Shown: piece after piece, positions 52,301 to 63,668 of the stretch
Numbering within the stretch: position 1 is the first letter of the stretch
Layout of the letters: each line of letters begins with the position of its first letter
Assembly (NCBI GenBank): GCA_029204225.1
Contig: CM055100.1
Span: forward strand, 16,632,164 to 16,696,163
Reading direction: 5' to 3'
Source: Diphasiastrum complanatum
Taxonomy: Eukaryota > Streptophyta > Lycopodiopsida > Lycopodiales > Lycopodiaceae
Length of the DNA: 64,000 nt
Notes under the pieces: model-generated
Database searches by the model: none
Seen by the model: the letters and a program-made list of their open reading frames with translations, nothing else
Told to the model about the DNA's origin: nothing
Position numbers and translations under genes: made by a program

Positions 52301-52850
52301 AAAATAAGATAATAGAGATTTTGAATAAGATATCAAGCTCTGAGAGGAGGCTGAAGAAACAAAATGTTTCGAGCCACAAAGCTTTGCTAGCTTTCGAGCT
52401 CATGTCTAACAAATGCAAGGGAATTGCCCAAACACAAAGACCAGAGCTTTGAGGACTGAAAGATACCCGAAGACGAAGGTTAAAAGCTTGAGGATTGAAG
52501 AATACCTAGACACAAAGACAAACGCGACTATAAAATGTTCGTGGGTCCAAAGGAGCTTAATGGCGAAGCCGAAGGCCAAAGAAGATACGAAGGCGAAGAA
52601 GACACGAAGACCGAAAGACGACGGATCTTCACGCTTCAGGTACAGAGGAAATCTAAAAGTACCAGAGGGATGTACCCTTGTACAGATGATGTTGAAGACA
52701 ATCTGGATACCGTTGGGACATGCTTAACACTAGAGTTGTTTTCAGCACATTTTTGTGCGTGGGCACACAAAAGTGCGCATAAAACCCTTGATCACTTGAG
52801 AAGACATAACATGCCATCAAATAATTGAAATTTCAATCTTTCAATTGTAT
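52301..52850 (+). other. 3' end region of element D
   Basis: Rich in Lys/Glu-coding GAAG/CGAAG words (52.45-52.62 kb) without domain. The hairpin and AACACTAGAGTTGT segment near 52.73 kb are listed separately. I could not define an LTR. Confidence 0.4.
52729..52778. repeat. Hairpin element end, inverted partner of 46.37 kb
   Basis: ACACTAGAGTTGTTTTCAGC followed by a stem-loop (GCACATTTTTGTGCG / GCACACAAAAGTGCGC). It is the inverted copy of 46365-46414. Confidence 0.7.
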
Positions 52851-52909
52851 GTGGAATTAGACTTGACTCTTCATTGTGTTATTGGAAGAATTAAATTTTC
52901 TCTCTCTCA

Positions 52910-53500
52910 ATTGATGGCAAATTGTCCCAATAAAACTTCAATTTTCAACACTCCACATGGGTAACTTTAGGTGCATGTAAATATCTCTATAGGACTCCAA
53001 ATTTAAATTTTTTTATAGACATGTTTCTATGGTCATAAATGATTTTTGAAAGTAGATAGCCAAAGAAAGAGTTGTAAAAGACCTCCAAAAGAGTTGAAAC
53101 TTTCTAGCACCTTACAATAATTTTCAATAATTTTCAGCACTTGACATGTGTAACTTTAGATGCATATATCTATCTCTATGTAACTCCAAATTGAAAAAAA
53201 ATTGAGACACATGTTTCTATGGTCATATAATACTTTTTAAAGTAGACAAACCAAAAAAATATTGTTAAAATCATGGTATTACACAGTCATATATGATATT
53301 TCAAGTTTTTGTGATTTTTATCAACACTTAAAAGGGTAGCTTTGAATGCACGTATCTATCTTTATAAATCTCCAAATTCACTTTTTTTTAATAGGCATGT
53401 CTCTATAATCATATAGGATTTTAAGAGTAGACAAGCTAAAAATTGAATGTAAAATTCACAACAATGAAGTCCCATATATGAAAATATTGAAGTTTCATTA
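52910..53500. repeat. Degenerate tandem array, unit about 187 bp
   Basis: Three successive units share, in order, CACTTGACATG.GTA-like text, GCATGTAAATATCTCTAT, ACTCCAAATT, CATGTTTCTATGGTCATA and AAGTAGACAA. The TATCTCTAT landmark starts at 52982, 53171 and 53357, so the spacing is 189 and 186 bp. No gene in it. Confidence 0.75.
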
Positions 53501-54934
53501 GTACCCCCACATGTTTGACACATCATATCTTACATATAAGTTGCTCAAAATGAAGGTCTCAAAATTTTTAATCGATAAATGTATAATGAAAAACACATAT
53601 ATCAAAGGATTTGATGTGATTCATTATAGTTTATGAGATATAATTTTTTGAATAAGTGCTTGAAATGCACACTCTTGTGACGAATTGTGTTAATCAGCAG
53701 TTCTTGCAACCTCTGATCAACTTAAACCATTTTCTCTCTCCATGCATATAAGCAGATTGAAATTGAGAGAATCAGTTGAACATCAATTTGGTTGAACGCC
53801 AATGTGAGCTAGGCACAGAATTGCTAGTCGATGTCCAAGGTGTCTTCTAATAAGCGAGACGATTTGATATTACTCGTGAGAGACATAGTTTCTCTTGTGC
53901 CGACGCGCTATGTGGGTCTGTCACAACAACGCTTATTAGCAAAAGATCATTGACAATATAGTAGCTTGAATGCACATATTGAATGATCTCAAATGCTTGA
54001 ATGTCTGATTGTTGTCTTAACATGTTCAGTTGTTTACTCTTTATTTTGCACACCGGTTTCATTTTTTTGTATGCTTAAACAAATTACAACATAGGTCAGA
54101 AGTGTAATATATAAAGACAACCATTATGTGGAAGCTCTACGAAGTAGTCCCTATTTACTTGGAAATATATGACGGGACAAAGTATCATAAACAACCTATT
54201 ATCTCTGATAAATGCTCATCGTTCTATAATCTATGTCTGAGCTTAGAGCACAACTTAAAAAGCTATCATAAAGTAGTGGATATGGATTCTAGAGAAGTCG
54301 AATTAAACTCAATTGGTGAGAAGGAAAACCCAGGTCGAAGTAAGAGAGCATTTGACAAAAAGTCCTCTAGCATAAAATTCTATGAGGCAAAATTGGAAAT
54401 AGGCTATAGCAATTAGATAACACAGAAGACCTAGATCTGCTGAGAAGTAGCTTAGAATAAAACTTGTTTCACCAACGTTTACTTCAGCAAAGGCTGACGT
54501 CGCAGCCTTTTCACGCTCATCCCATACAACTATGCTAACGGATTTGACAACGACAGCAGCCACCCACGATCTCCTACAGATAGCACATCCACTTTGTACT
54601 TTCTTCATCTGCACACCTGTAACGTTATGTATATATATTGAATACCACTTGCGTACTCAGTTGATTGAAGATGAAGTGTGTGTCAAATAATAGCATCAGA
54701 AGCTTATCAGACATAGACGAAGTAGATGCCTTGCGCATTGATTCTTTCTTTGGCAGTAATAGGTTCATTCCTTTACAGATTGAATTAGCTTTGTAGCGCA
54801 CGCGGTTTCGTCCACTATTGTCTTGTGCTCTACCGCATTATTGACATGTATATTTTGCTATACTTAATCTGATAACAGCTCTTTTGTTCTGCATTCAAAT
54901 TTGTGTCAATATTGCTATTTAAAATAAATATTCT
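53501..54934. other. Unassigned sequence
   Basis: No recognised gene. A 96-codon frame at 54126-54416 has no family features. A minus frame at 54309-54614 overlaps it and is also unrecognised. Confidence 0.4.
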
Positions 54935-56460
54935 TTGCCTAAATACTTCACAAAGATAGATCTTAGAACTGGATATCATCAAATTAGGATTCATCCGAAT
55001 GATGTGCAAAAGACTGGTTTTTGGACGAGGTTCGGTCATTATGAATTTCTCGTGCTTCCTTTTGGGTTGACAAATGCACCAGCTACAATCCAACAAATGA
55101 TGAATGACCTTTTTCATCCATATCTAGGGAAGTGTGTGGTTATATTCTTAGATGGCATTCTCATCTACAGTAGGAAACTTAAGGAGCATTTGAGTCATCT
55201 TAAAACTGTCTTAGATATTCTCAGATGAGAGAAACTTTATGCTAAGGAATCTAAATGTGAGTTCTTTAAGCATGAGTTATTGTACCTCGATCATAAGATC
55301 ACCCGTAGTGGATTGGAGATTGATGACAGTAAGGTCAAGACAGTGTTTGAGTGGCCCGATACCGAAGACAGTTAGAGACATTACATTTTTTCTCGGTTTT
55401 ATAGTTATCTTTTGTAAGTCAATTGAAGATTATGCAAAAGTGACAGCACCTTAAAATAATTTGACTAAAGGCAGAGTTAACAAAAAGAAATAGAGAGGTC
55501 AACCTAGTGAGCCTTTTGAGTGAAATGATGAATTGAACCACTGCTTTCAGAAACTCAAGCAAATGGTTGCTTTTGCTCCTATTTTATAGATCGCAAATCC
55601 AAATATACCTTACGTCGTGGCGTTTGAAAGAAAGAAACTCACAAGGTCTCAGTTGCATTACACAACTCAGGAGAAGGAGTTATTTGCGGGATACATGCAC
55701 TTAAAACTTGGAGGCATTACCTTTATGGTAGTAAGTTTATAGTGTATACAGATCACCAGCCTCTAAAGTTTATAATGTATACAGATCACCAGCCTCTAAA
55801 GTTTACAGTGTATACAGATCACCAGCATCTAAAGTACTTTTGTAATCAGAGTGATCTGAGGGGTCGTAAAGCTCGCTGGGCTGAGCTTTTATGCAAGAAT
55901 TTGATCATGAGATCCGATATGTCAAGGGCAGCTCTAACCAAGTTGCGGATGTGCTTAGTCGGATTGGTGAACTAAATGAAATTTCATTCCCGTAGATTTC
56001 CACCGATCTATATCTTTCACTGAGATGGAGGTTTGAATTGGATTCTCATTTTGGTCCCATCTGGAAGGTGGTGGAGATAGAAAAAAAAAATGAGAGTGGA
56101 ATAGAGATTTATTCACAGGGGTCTCAGGTTCCTAGGAAAGACAAAAAGATAGCAGAACAGTTTTCTATCTGAGGTGGTTTATTATTTCAAAATGGAAAAA
56201 TTTGTGTACCAACGAATGATGAGTTAAAGAAGAGCATTCTTTATGAGTGTCATGTCGTTCCCTGTGCAGGTCATCCAGGTATACACAGGACTTGGACTTG
56301 GTCAGAAGAGAGTTTCATTGGCCAAAACTCAAGGCATTTGTCGAGTCTTATGGCTGAACACTTGAAGACTGGAGGGTTGTTACATCTCCTAGATATCCCT
56401 CAAAAATGATGGAAAAGTATATTTATGGATTTTGTGGTTGGACTTCCAAAGACCCAACGC
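54935..56460 (+). pseudogene. Ty3/gypsy RT-RNase H-integrase fragment (element E)
   Basis: [42 protein letters not shown] and [15 protein letters not shown]. The expected FLDD is FLDG, so a catalytic Asp is lost. RNase H: YTTQEKELFAGYMH, TWRHYLYGSKFIVYTDHQPL and DLRGRKARWAELL. Integrase zinc region: CHVVPCAGHPGIHRT. The end MDFVVGLPKTQ stops at about 56460, where the reversed Penelope-like copy begins. The RT start is also cut (no upstream protease). Several stops confirm decay. Confidence 0.85.
55742..55840 (+). repeat. Three in-frame 33-bp repeats in the gypsy RNase H
   Basis: The unit TGTATACAGATCACCAGC followed by .TCTAAAGT is present three times, coding for YTDHQPLKF, YTDHQPLKF and YTDHQHLKY. 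33 bp is 11 codons, so the frame is kept. Confidence 0.95.
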
Positions 56461-57010
56461 CAAAATGTTAGCATAAATCTCAACATTCTCATAAAATCCA
56501 AGAATGTTAGCAAGTTCAAGCCAAGCATCCTGAATTGTCTCAAAGGCTACAAAAATATTGGGGTCCTGATTCGAAATATGATTAAGACCTTTTTTTTAAT
56601 TCAACACATAGCCATGAATTAACAACAAAGTCCGGATTGTAGGAAATGACATGGCCCCAAGTATTGTGTACGGATGGGGCCAATCTTTTGCTATTAGAAC
56701 AGATGCATGAAGGGATTGACTCCATATAGAAATGACAGAATGTGTCCATAGGTTTGTAGAAAGAAGAAATTAAATTAGGCATAAAATTTCCAGCCAAACC
56801 TAATCATATCCCAAACATCTTTTATATCAATCAACAATCTGTCTAAAAGTTCATGAAAAAAGTCTTAAAAGGAAATTTATCAAGACATTTATTGACAAAG
56901 AGTACGTGAATAAATTTTTTATCTGTGGGAGCCGTTCTAACTAGTTTTTATCTTCCATGAGGTAGGTGGGAAATGGAGCATACCTAACCTTCTTCAATCA
57001 AAGGGTCCTG
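56460..57010 (-). pseudogene. Penelope-like RT N-terminal part (second copy)
   Basis: On the minus strand: FVNKCLDKFPFKTF, then FYMESIPSCICSNSKR (CxC motif), WGHVISYNPDFVVNS, and after a frameshift in an A8 run KGLNHISNQDPNIF and AWLELANILGFYENVE. These match, block by block, IPPCTC, GHVVSMDT, KGLNHIPLRQSNI and GWFELASFLPTYQNID of the copy at 5.6-6.1 kb. The copy stops before the RT catalytic core at the junction with the gypsy fragment. Confidence 0.7.
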
Positions 57011-57014
57011 CACA

Positions 57015-58763
57015 TCAATCATCATATAGTAAGTGATGTATCAGAAAATCATTAGCAACCTTTGCTGAACTGACATAAGGAGATTGAAACCTTCCTCTTC
57101 CTCTGCCATAGGAGACATTAGAGCTTCTAGGAGTAGCAATGTTGGTGACAGATGGGAAGAACGGTTTCAGCAACAGAAGGGAGAGCTGTTTTTGTGGTCG
57201 TCCATTGAAAGCTCTTGGGGTCCTTCCACGAAAAACAAACCGTCCACCTCTTACAAATTTTCTACGAGAAGGAATTCTTAAACTTTTAGACGGAATATCA
57301 TCATTTTTCTTTTTTAAGAAGGCAAGAGGTTTTAAAGCTTTTTCAATAAAAGATAGACATGTTCCATTCATAGAGGGAAACAAGCAGCCGTTAGTATTTT
57401 TAGCAAGAGTTTTTATTCCTTTGATAATAAACTCTCGAAAGTAAATAAACACTAAAGAGGCTCTAATGATTAATTTTGCTTCGAACGATAGCCACATGAC
57501 AAAAGTATAAAGTTTAATTTTCAGGCTATCTCCAGGCATGAAGAGGTCAAGGTTATTGAGGATGTGCCAAATGGCATGATCAAACCATAAAATCTGCCCA
57601 TTGCATTTGGTATTCTTTCTCCCACAGTCACATTTTATATAAGGGCGAGAAAGTTCCAAGCCTCATCAAGGTATTTTTTTTGTTTTTTCACTGTTTTCGC
57701 CTTGACACATTTTTCCTCTTGAAAAGATGCCATGGAGAGGGGCATCTGGAAGGTTCAAATTGATCCATTCCAAACATGGCAGGAAGGTGAAGATGGCTAT
57801 CAATTATATAATGTTCGTCTATAGCCATCTTTTTATGTGCCTCCTTAATCTTCTTTGGATCACCATCTATGTCCCCTAGAATTATCCACATGCCAGCTGA
57901 GATAGGTGCCATCGCAGCAAAGTTATCAAACAACCAAGATTTATTATCAACAATTCTCAAAAGATCTTCAAACACCCTATCAGGCATAAGATGGTTAGAA
58001 AATGGAGCCTCACTGGGTTTAAAGGAGGAGACTTCCGCAGGGGGTGGAAGATAATATTTTTGCATGACGGTCTCAACCTCTTCGTGGGATAAATCCTCCA
58101 AAGAAATCAGGTTGTGTTTGGAAGTGCTAAAATGGAAGGAGCCATCATACTTGGGTTCTTTTTGGGCAGATTTAGAAGTGGAATCAAGCCCATGCAAGTT
58201 TAAAATCTCTTCATATAATCAAAGGCCGAAACCTCAAAATCCTCTTGGGCTTTTGCATCTGCTTCCTCAAGTAACGCAAGAGACTCATGGATGGAAATGA
58301 GTTTTTCAAGAACCAAGTTTGGGCAATTATGAGAAAGTTGTCATAGTTTACACCAATCAGAAATAGAAAGTTGTGTTAGAAGAAGAAGAGAAGTATTAGG
58401 ATAAGGTTGGAGAGTAGCAAGGTCAAGTTCTTGGAGTTTGTCATGGAAATCTTTTGTACATGCAATAAAGGCTTGTGCCGCCAAGGAGGGGGCAATAAGC
58501 GATGATACATACCCTAGGCTTAATAAATTAGTATGCCAAGTATAACTCTGAAAACACATCACCAGAAAAAGCATCATTAGCAAAACACATGGCAAAGTAA
58601 GCCATAAAAAGTTGGACTGAACGAGGGGACTCCTCTCCAACAAAAAAAAGTGTGTGTGTTTGAATCTATCAAAACTAAACTGTACAAAATTGTTTGCTAA
58701 TGAACAAAACAATACGAAATGAAATAACCAAGTCGTAAAACTGGTGTCTTCTGAATCTGCCAT
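57015..58763 (-). pseudogene. ORF1-like protein of the second Penelope-like copy
   Basis: Three minus-strand frames: 58341-58763, 57688-58197 and 57015-57659. The middle one contains PISAGMWIILGDIDGD and QFEPSRCPSPWHLF; the last has YIKCDCGRKNTKCNGQILWF and an Arg/Gly-rich end (RKFVRGGRFVFRGRTPRAF; SYGRGRGRFQSP). The RGG-type tail suggests RNA binding (inference). The blocks pair with those at 4.4-5.5 kb. The N-terminal frame is hydrophobic and low in motif content. Confidence 0.6.
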
Positions 58764-59100
58764 AAAACAACCATGTTGAAGAGAGAGTGCTCACCTTCAT
58801 CCATCCACAACAATAACCAAAGTAAAAATAGGGGAATTATTGTGGGAACTACAATATATATATATATTCAGAGTTTTTAACATGAACGAAAAAAAGTACG
58901 TTCTATTTCTTTTTTTACTGCATCAGAAAACCAATCAAATATTAAAATAATAAGTCCGCATAGGTATGTTGTAAATCCAATAGCCATTACGTTAAACAAC
59001 TATGGCGCTGAAAAAGTCAATAGCACCATAGTCCTATGAGATCTATAGGACCACACCAGCAATGTTAAAGCATGAACAAGTGAGTAAAAGAAAATGTATT
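58764..59100. other. AT-rich spacer with TA run
   Basis: No gene. A short (TA)n run lies at 58854-58868. No CT tract or 1.6-kb repeat is found next to this Penelope-like copy. Confidence 0.5.
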
Positions 59101-59223
59101 ATGGAAGGAGCAGGGCAAAGGCCATTCTGCCCGGTAAAATTTGGGCGAGGCCCGGAGGGGCCGAGCCTAAATTTTTTTGGAAAGCTGAACCGGGCAGAAT
59201 GGGTTGTGCCCGGCTCCTTCCAT
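59101..59223. mobile_element. 123-bp foldback element
   Basis: Left arm ATGGAAGGAGCAGGGCA..., CCATTCTGCCCGGT; right arm CCGGGCAGAATGGG, GTGCCCGGCTCCTTCCAT. The arms pair over about 37 bases with few bulges, and an inner stem (AAATTTGGGC / GCCTAAATTT) extends the hairpin. GC-rich in an AT-rich setting. Reading frames across it are artefacts. Confidence 0.8.
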
Positions 59224-61110
59224 TGCGTAATGGAGTCTTTGACATTTTCACATGTCATTTACAAAGCATAATCAACAGTTTGGGATTTTTTGGACCAATG
59301 AGAAATTGCCACGTGGCAGTCTGACGCGCACAGTTTGACACGGACTGACACGCAGTTTGACGCGGACTGGAATGGGCTTCACAATTTTGAAATTTTTAAA
59401 AAAAAATTCAGTGACATTTTATGCTTTTTAAAAAGTTCAAAAAGTGACATAATCAACAGAAAGAATCCATTACTTATTAATAAACAGTAGTAAGAACCAC
59501 ATCATACACTGGAAGTCGTTAAAAACACACGTCTAGTGTACCTTAAGAGTCGGAATTTTTTTCCCTTTTTGTAAGTATGTAAATATGTAAATACTTATTA
59601 GCAAAAATTTTATTTATTTACTCTGTTTTATATATATAATTAACTCAGCAGGTACAAGTAGAAAATCCAAGCTGGTAACCAGAAGATACCATGTGAACAG
59701 GCAGATAGAAATGGGATAGAATCGGTAAATTCACCATACTCTGTAAAAAGCGGTTCAGCCAGGTAATTTGTAAATACAGTATCATATACAAATTTAACAC
59801 TAGCATGTAGGATCACAAATTATATGTGAGCCATCCAACCTGACAGTAGATTTTTTCCTTTTTATCTCCCTTTTTTTTTTTTAAATTCTCCTTTTTAAGC
59901 CCAAGTTTTAATCAACATGTCATTATTGAGGCTTACTACTAACAATGTTGTTACTAGTATTGAATAACAACAAAGTTTTCTTATTACATCAGTATAATCA
60001 TCAGAATAACAGTGCATCCCTATTAGAGATAGAAACACCTCTTTTCTAAAAAAATACATATAAGGAAAGCAGCCTTCTTTTTTTCAGACATCCATATAGG
60101 TCAATGTACCATATAATGGAAGGAGTTATTTCATAGAAGAAGTGAATGTGAAGCTCTAGATCTTATAAGAAAAAGATCATAATAGCCAACCAACCCATAG
60201 TAAGGCTTAAAAATGATCTCTTACAGAGTGTCCATAGAAAACTATACCACTGAACCTTTTTTAACCAACATTTGAGAGTAAACCTCTTAGTGGTAAGTAT
60301 TCTGTTTAAGTAACATATTTTAGAGTAGGCTATTTTGCGGTATATAATCTGTTTTTTAATGTTTTAACAAGCTGCATCAAAATATGTTAAAGTAGACACA
60401 GCGAAATGTAAGTTGACTAAAAAGCCAACTATTTTTAAAAGCATACATGGTTTTTTTCACAATAGTAATAAACCAATATTTCACAGCAACCACTTATTTT
60501 TTTAACCAAATCGGACAGCAGCACCATCAATGACAGATATGACATCAAATCTTTGACATCTCATTAAAGAAACCAAGGAATGTCAAAACCTGGCCATTCA
60601 TATTAACATTAGTGAAGTAACAAGATGTCACACAGTGCTCTCCTTTACTGAGGCAGAGCCAAATGTAATTACTTCTGTACCAAGCAAACATCACTAGCAA
60701 AAGTCAATAGATCAAATTAGCCTGAAGCAGCACAATAAAGTCAACAGGTCTTTTTTTTCTTATGTAGAAGAGTAACACATCTGACTACTTCTATCAGCTA
60801 CCCCATTTTAGAGTAGAACTCTTGGAGGGTACAACCTAGTTTATTGCAATAAGTTTTTCCAACCACACTAGTGGTTACAGAATAAATAGTATATATCAAT
60901 ACTAATAGAACAAACCGGCCTCTCTGTTTGCTAGCCAAACCCGGACAACATCCTCATCAAAGAGACCAGATAATTTATCTCATTGCCAACTAAAAAATAG
61001 TCATCAAGTCTTATCAACAATGTTCAACTACGCTATTAACATTGAAGTAAAAATGTCACCATAGCTTTCAAACATTGAAGAACAGCGGAGCAGATTAAAG
61101 TTATATCTGT
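59224..61110. other. 1.9 kb AT-rich sequence without gene
   Basis: No coding signal. Two degenerate related blocks occur at about 60505-60640 and 60925-61070 (shared GGACA.CA.C, ATTAACATT.GTGAAGTAA and ATGTCAC words). Confidence 0.45.
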
Positions 61111-61707
61111 TAAAGCTTCAATGTGAAAGAAAGTAGGCTAGGCAGAGCCAGAACTAACAAAGAGAAAACGGGCACAGAGAACATAGAAGTAAGGCAAGAC
61201 AACGGAAAGGAAACAAAACCACAAAAACCCAGCCAAGAACAAGAGCAGAAACCACCAAAAAACGCAGAACAAACCAAACTAACCAAACCCACGAAAGGAA
61301 GCGCAATCGGAAAAACCAGCATGCAAAGAAACAATAGGGGACAGCAGCAGACCACCACAGAAGCCAACCAAGCCCCCAATCTGCCCCAAAGCGGCAGAAC
61401 GAGCCACAACAGGGAGCAAAGGCAAAAAGGTGTGAATTGTCAGAGCAATAAACACACCATCAATGCGCCACTCCGTCAAAAGCACGAGGAGTGGCCAGCC
61501 CTCGTATCTTAGTGGCACGGCCAGTTTGGCCGCGACCAACTTCTGCACGCGACACATGTCCCCAGGCTGCCTGCCGTCCTGCCCGGCCTGCCTTAGTGAC
61601 ATTCAACTTTTGCATGCCACGTGACCTGATGGGTTATCCTATAATATTTTTCCGGAACTGGTCCACCGTGCATATGTATGTAGCGCAGGCATCCCAAAGG
61701 GAGCCGG
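61111..61707. other. A-rich then GC-rich unassigned sequence
   Basis: A plus frame of 129 codons at 61123-61512 is Lys/Gln/Asn/Thr-rich and reflects the A- and C-rich composition. No family recognised; probably not a gene. Confidence 0.35.
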
Positions 61708-63003
61708 GAACCACGACTTAGCTTCCCAACCTTCAACTCTTTCCATCCAAACTCACTTGACATACAAGCAGCCAACTCGCCAACAACGATCAGACTTAAC
61801 CAACTTGAAGTTCCGAAAACCAACATTGAGATCCAACCTGGCGCCATGCCAGATCGGGGGTCCCGATGTGGGTGACTTCCCTCCAAGCAAGCCGCCCGAC
61901 ATACATCAAACTTAACCAACTCGAAGCTTCGTTACAAACGAGTAACATCCATTCCAAGCAAGCAGTCTGACTTCCATCAGACTTAACCAACTGAAAGCTT
62001 CGTCACGAGCGCTGGAAGCCAACCTGGCGCCATGCCAGATTGGACAGCCATAAACAGGTAACTTCCACCCAAGCAAGCCATCCAACTTAGCCGACAGGTT
62101 AGAGCCTGTTCCCCAAGAGCTTAACCCATTCACGTTCATGCAAGGAACACTCAGAACCACAAGCCGCGACAAATATGGAGACAACCAGTTCCTGGACCAA
62201 ATGGTCCCAAAAGCATACCGCTGGCGCCACGGACCGAATGGTCCCGACGGCATACCGTTGGCGTCCCGGGATACGACCCTCAACTATGTGCCAACTTAAA
62301 AATTTTGAAGCGGCCTTACAACTGGCGCTTTTACCGAACACTGAAACCCAGAAGGAAACCACGACTTAGCTTCCCAACCTTCAACTCTTGCCATCCAAAC
62401 TCACTTGACATACAAGCAGCCAACTCGCCAACAACGATCAGACTTAACCAACTTGAAGTTCCGAAAACCAACATTGAAATCCAACCTGGCGCCATGCCAG
62501 ATCGGGGGTCCCGATGTGGGTGACATCCCTCCAAGCAAGCCGCCCGACATATATCAAACTTAACCAACTCGAAGCTTCGTTACAAACGAGTAACATCCAT
62601 TCCAAGCAAGCGGTCTGACTTACATCAGACTTAACCAACTGAAAGCTTCGTCACGAGCGCTGGAAGCCAACCTGGCGCCATGCCAGACTGGACAGCCATA
62701 AACAGGTAACTTCCACCCAAGCAAGCCATCCAACTCAGCCGACAGGTTAGAGCCCGTTCCCCAAGAGCTTAACCCATTCACGTTCATGCAAGGAACACTC
62801 AGAACCACAAGCCGCGACAGATATGGAGACAACCAGTTCCTGGACCAAATGGTCCCGAAAGCATACCGTTGGCGCCACGGACCGAATGGTCCCAACGACA
62901 TACCGTTGGCGTCCCGGGATACGACCCTCAACTATGTGCCAACTTAAAAATTTTGAAGCGGCCTTACAACTGGCGCTTTTACCGAACACTGAAACCCAGA
63001 AGG
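61708..63003. repeat. Recent 648-bp tandem duplication
   Basis: Units 61708-62355 and 62356-63003 are almost identical; each starts near AACCACGACTTAGCTTCCC and ends CTGAAACCCAGAAGG. Differences are scattered single bases. Each holds an internal short repeat (GACC.AATGGTCCC..A.GCATACCG.TGGCG twice). Frames in both units are matching copies and not evidence of genes. Confidence 0.95.
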
Positions 63004-63400
63004 TAATCAGAGTCAGTTTAAGGATCCCACTTTATTGATAAATCTGAGAAGGTTACATTTCAAGTGTGTGACCGACCTAGTCTCTGGGGCGCTAGCATGC
63101 CAAGGCGAGAGCCATGACAACGTTCCAGCAAGGGAGGCTGAGACTTGGTTGGAGCTTGCCCTGAGTCGCAACCCGCACTCCCCTATAGTATTGGTGGGAT
63201 TCGGCACTCCCCCCTCATAGCAAGCACTCTACCCAGGCTGGTAAAGCACATTTTTCTCTCTCTATAAAGTCATTTTCTCTCTCTAGATTTTATTGATCCC
63301 CAAGCTTCCTTTAATTATGCCTAGATCGTGTGAGGTGATTGCACATCGATTTGAGCTCTCTGGACTTCACTAAAACCGATCAAAGATTTTCAACCATAGG
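63004..63400. other. Unassigned sequence, possible LTR end
   Basis: No gene. CTCTCT patches at 63253-63285. Confidence 0.35.
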
Positions 63401-63404
63401 AACT

Positions 63405-63668
63405 TGGCGCCGGTTGGATTCTGGTCACAGTGGCGCCGGGAGCAGCAGGGGTGCTGCTGGCGCCGGGGACAATGCTGGCGCCGAAAGTAAAGCTTGTAAA
63501 GGTAGCTTTACAACAATATACTCAAAATGCCTATTGTCTCCCATGTGCGTGTGCTCTAGGTTCTTCCGGCGCCTTGGAGGTCATGGCGCCAGGTTTTCTG
63601 GCGCCCGTGGCGGGGGTGTCCCGGCGTCGGCGCCATGGTGCCAGGTGGTCCTGGCGCCAGGTGGCGCC
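63405..63668. repeat. Ten GGCGCC sites within 263 bp
   Basis: GGCGCC starts at 63406, 63432, 63459, 63477, 63568, 63585, 63600, 63629, 63653 and 63663, mostly within TGGCGCC. The first, TTGGCGCCGG, resembles primer sites of plant gypsy elements. The 196-codon frame across the region (63339-63929) is Ala/Gly/Arg-rich and follows the composition. Confidence 0.85.

Noticed and set aside
61110-61409. 99-codon hydrophobic minus frame resembling a membrane protein
   Set aside because: It is the complement of an A/C-rich stretch; hydrophobicity is a composition effect.
61593-62931. Repeated frames with WLSLI text in the 648-bp units
   Set aside because: The same DNA duplicated; no domain, and the plus strand is open as well.
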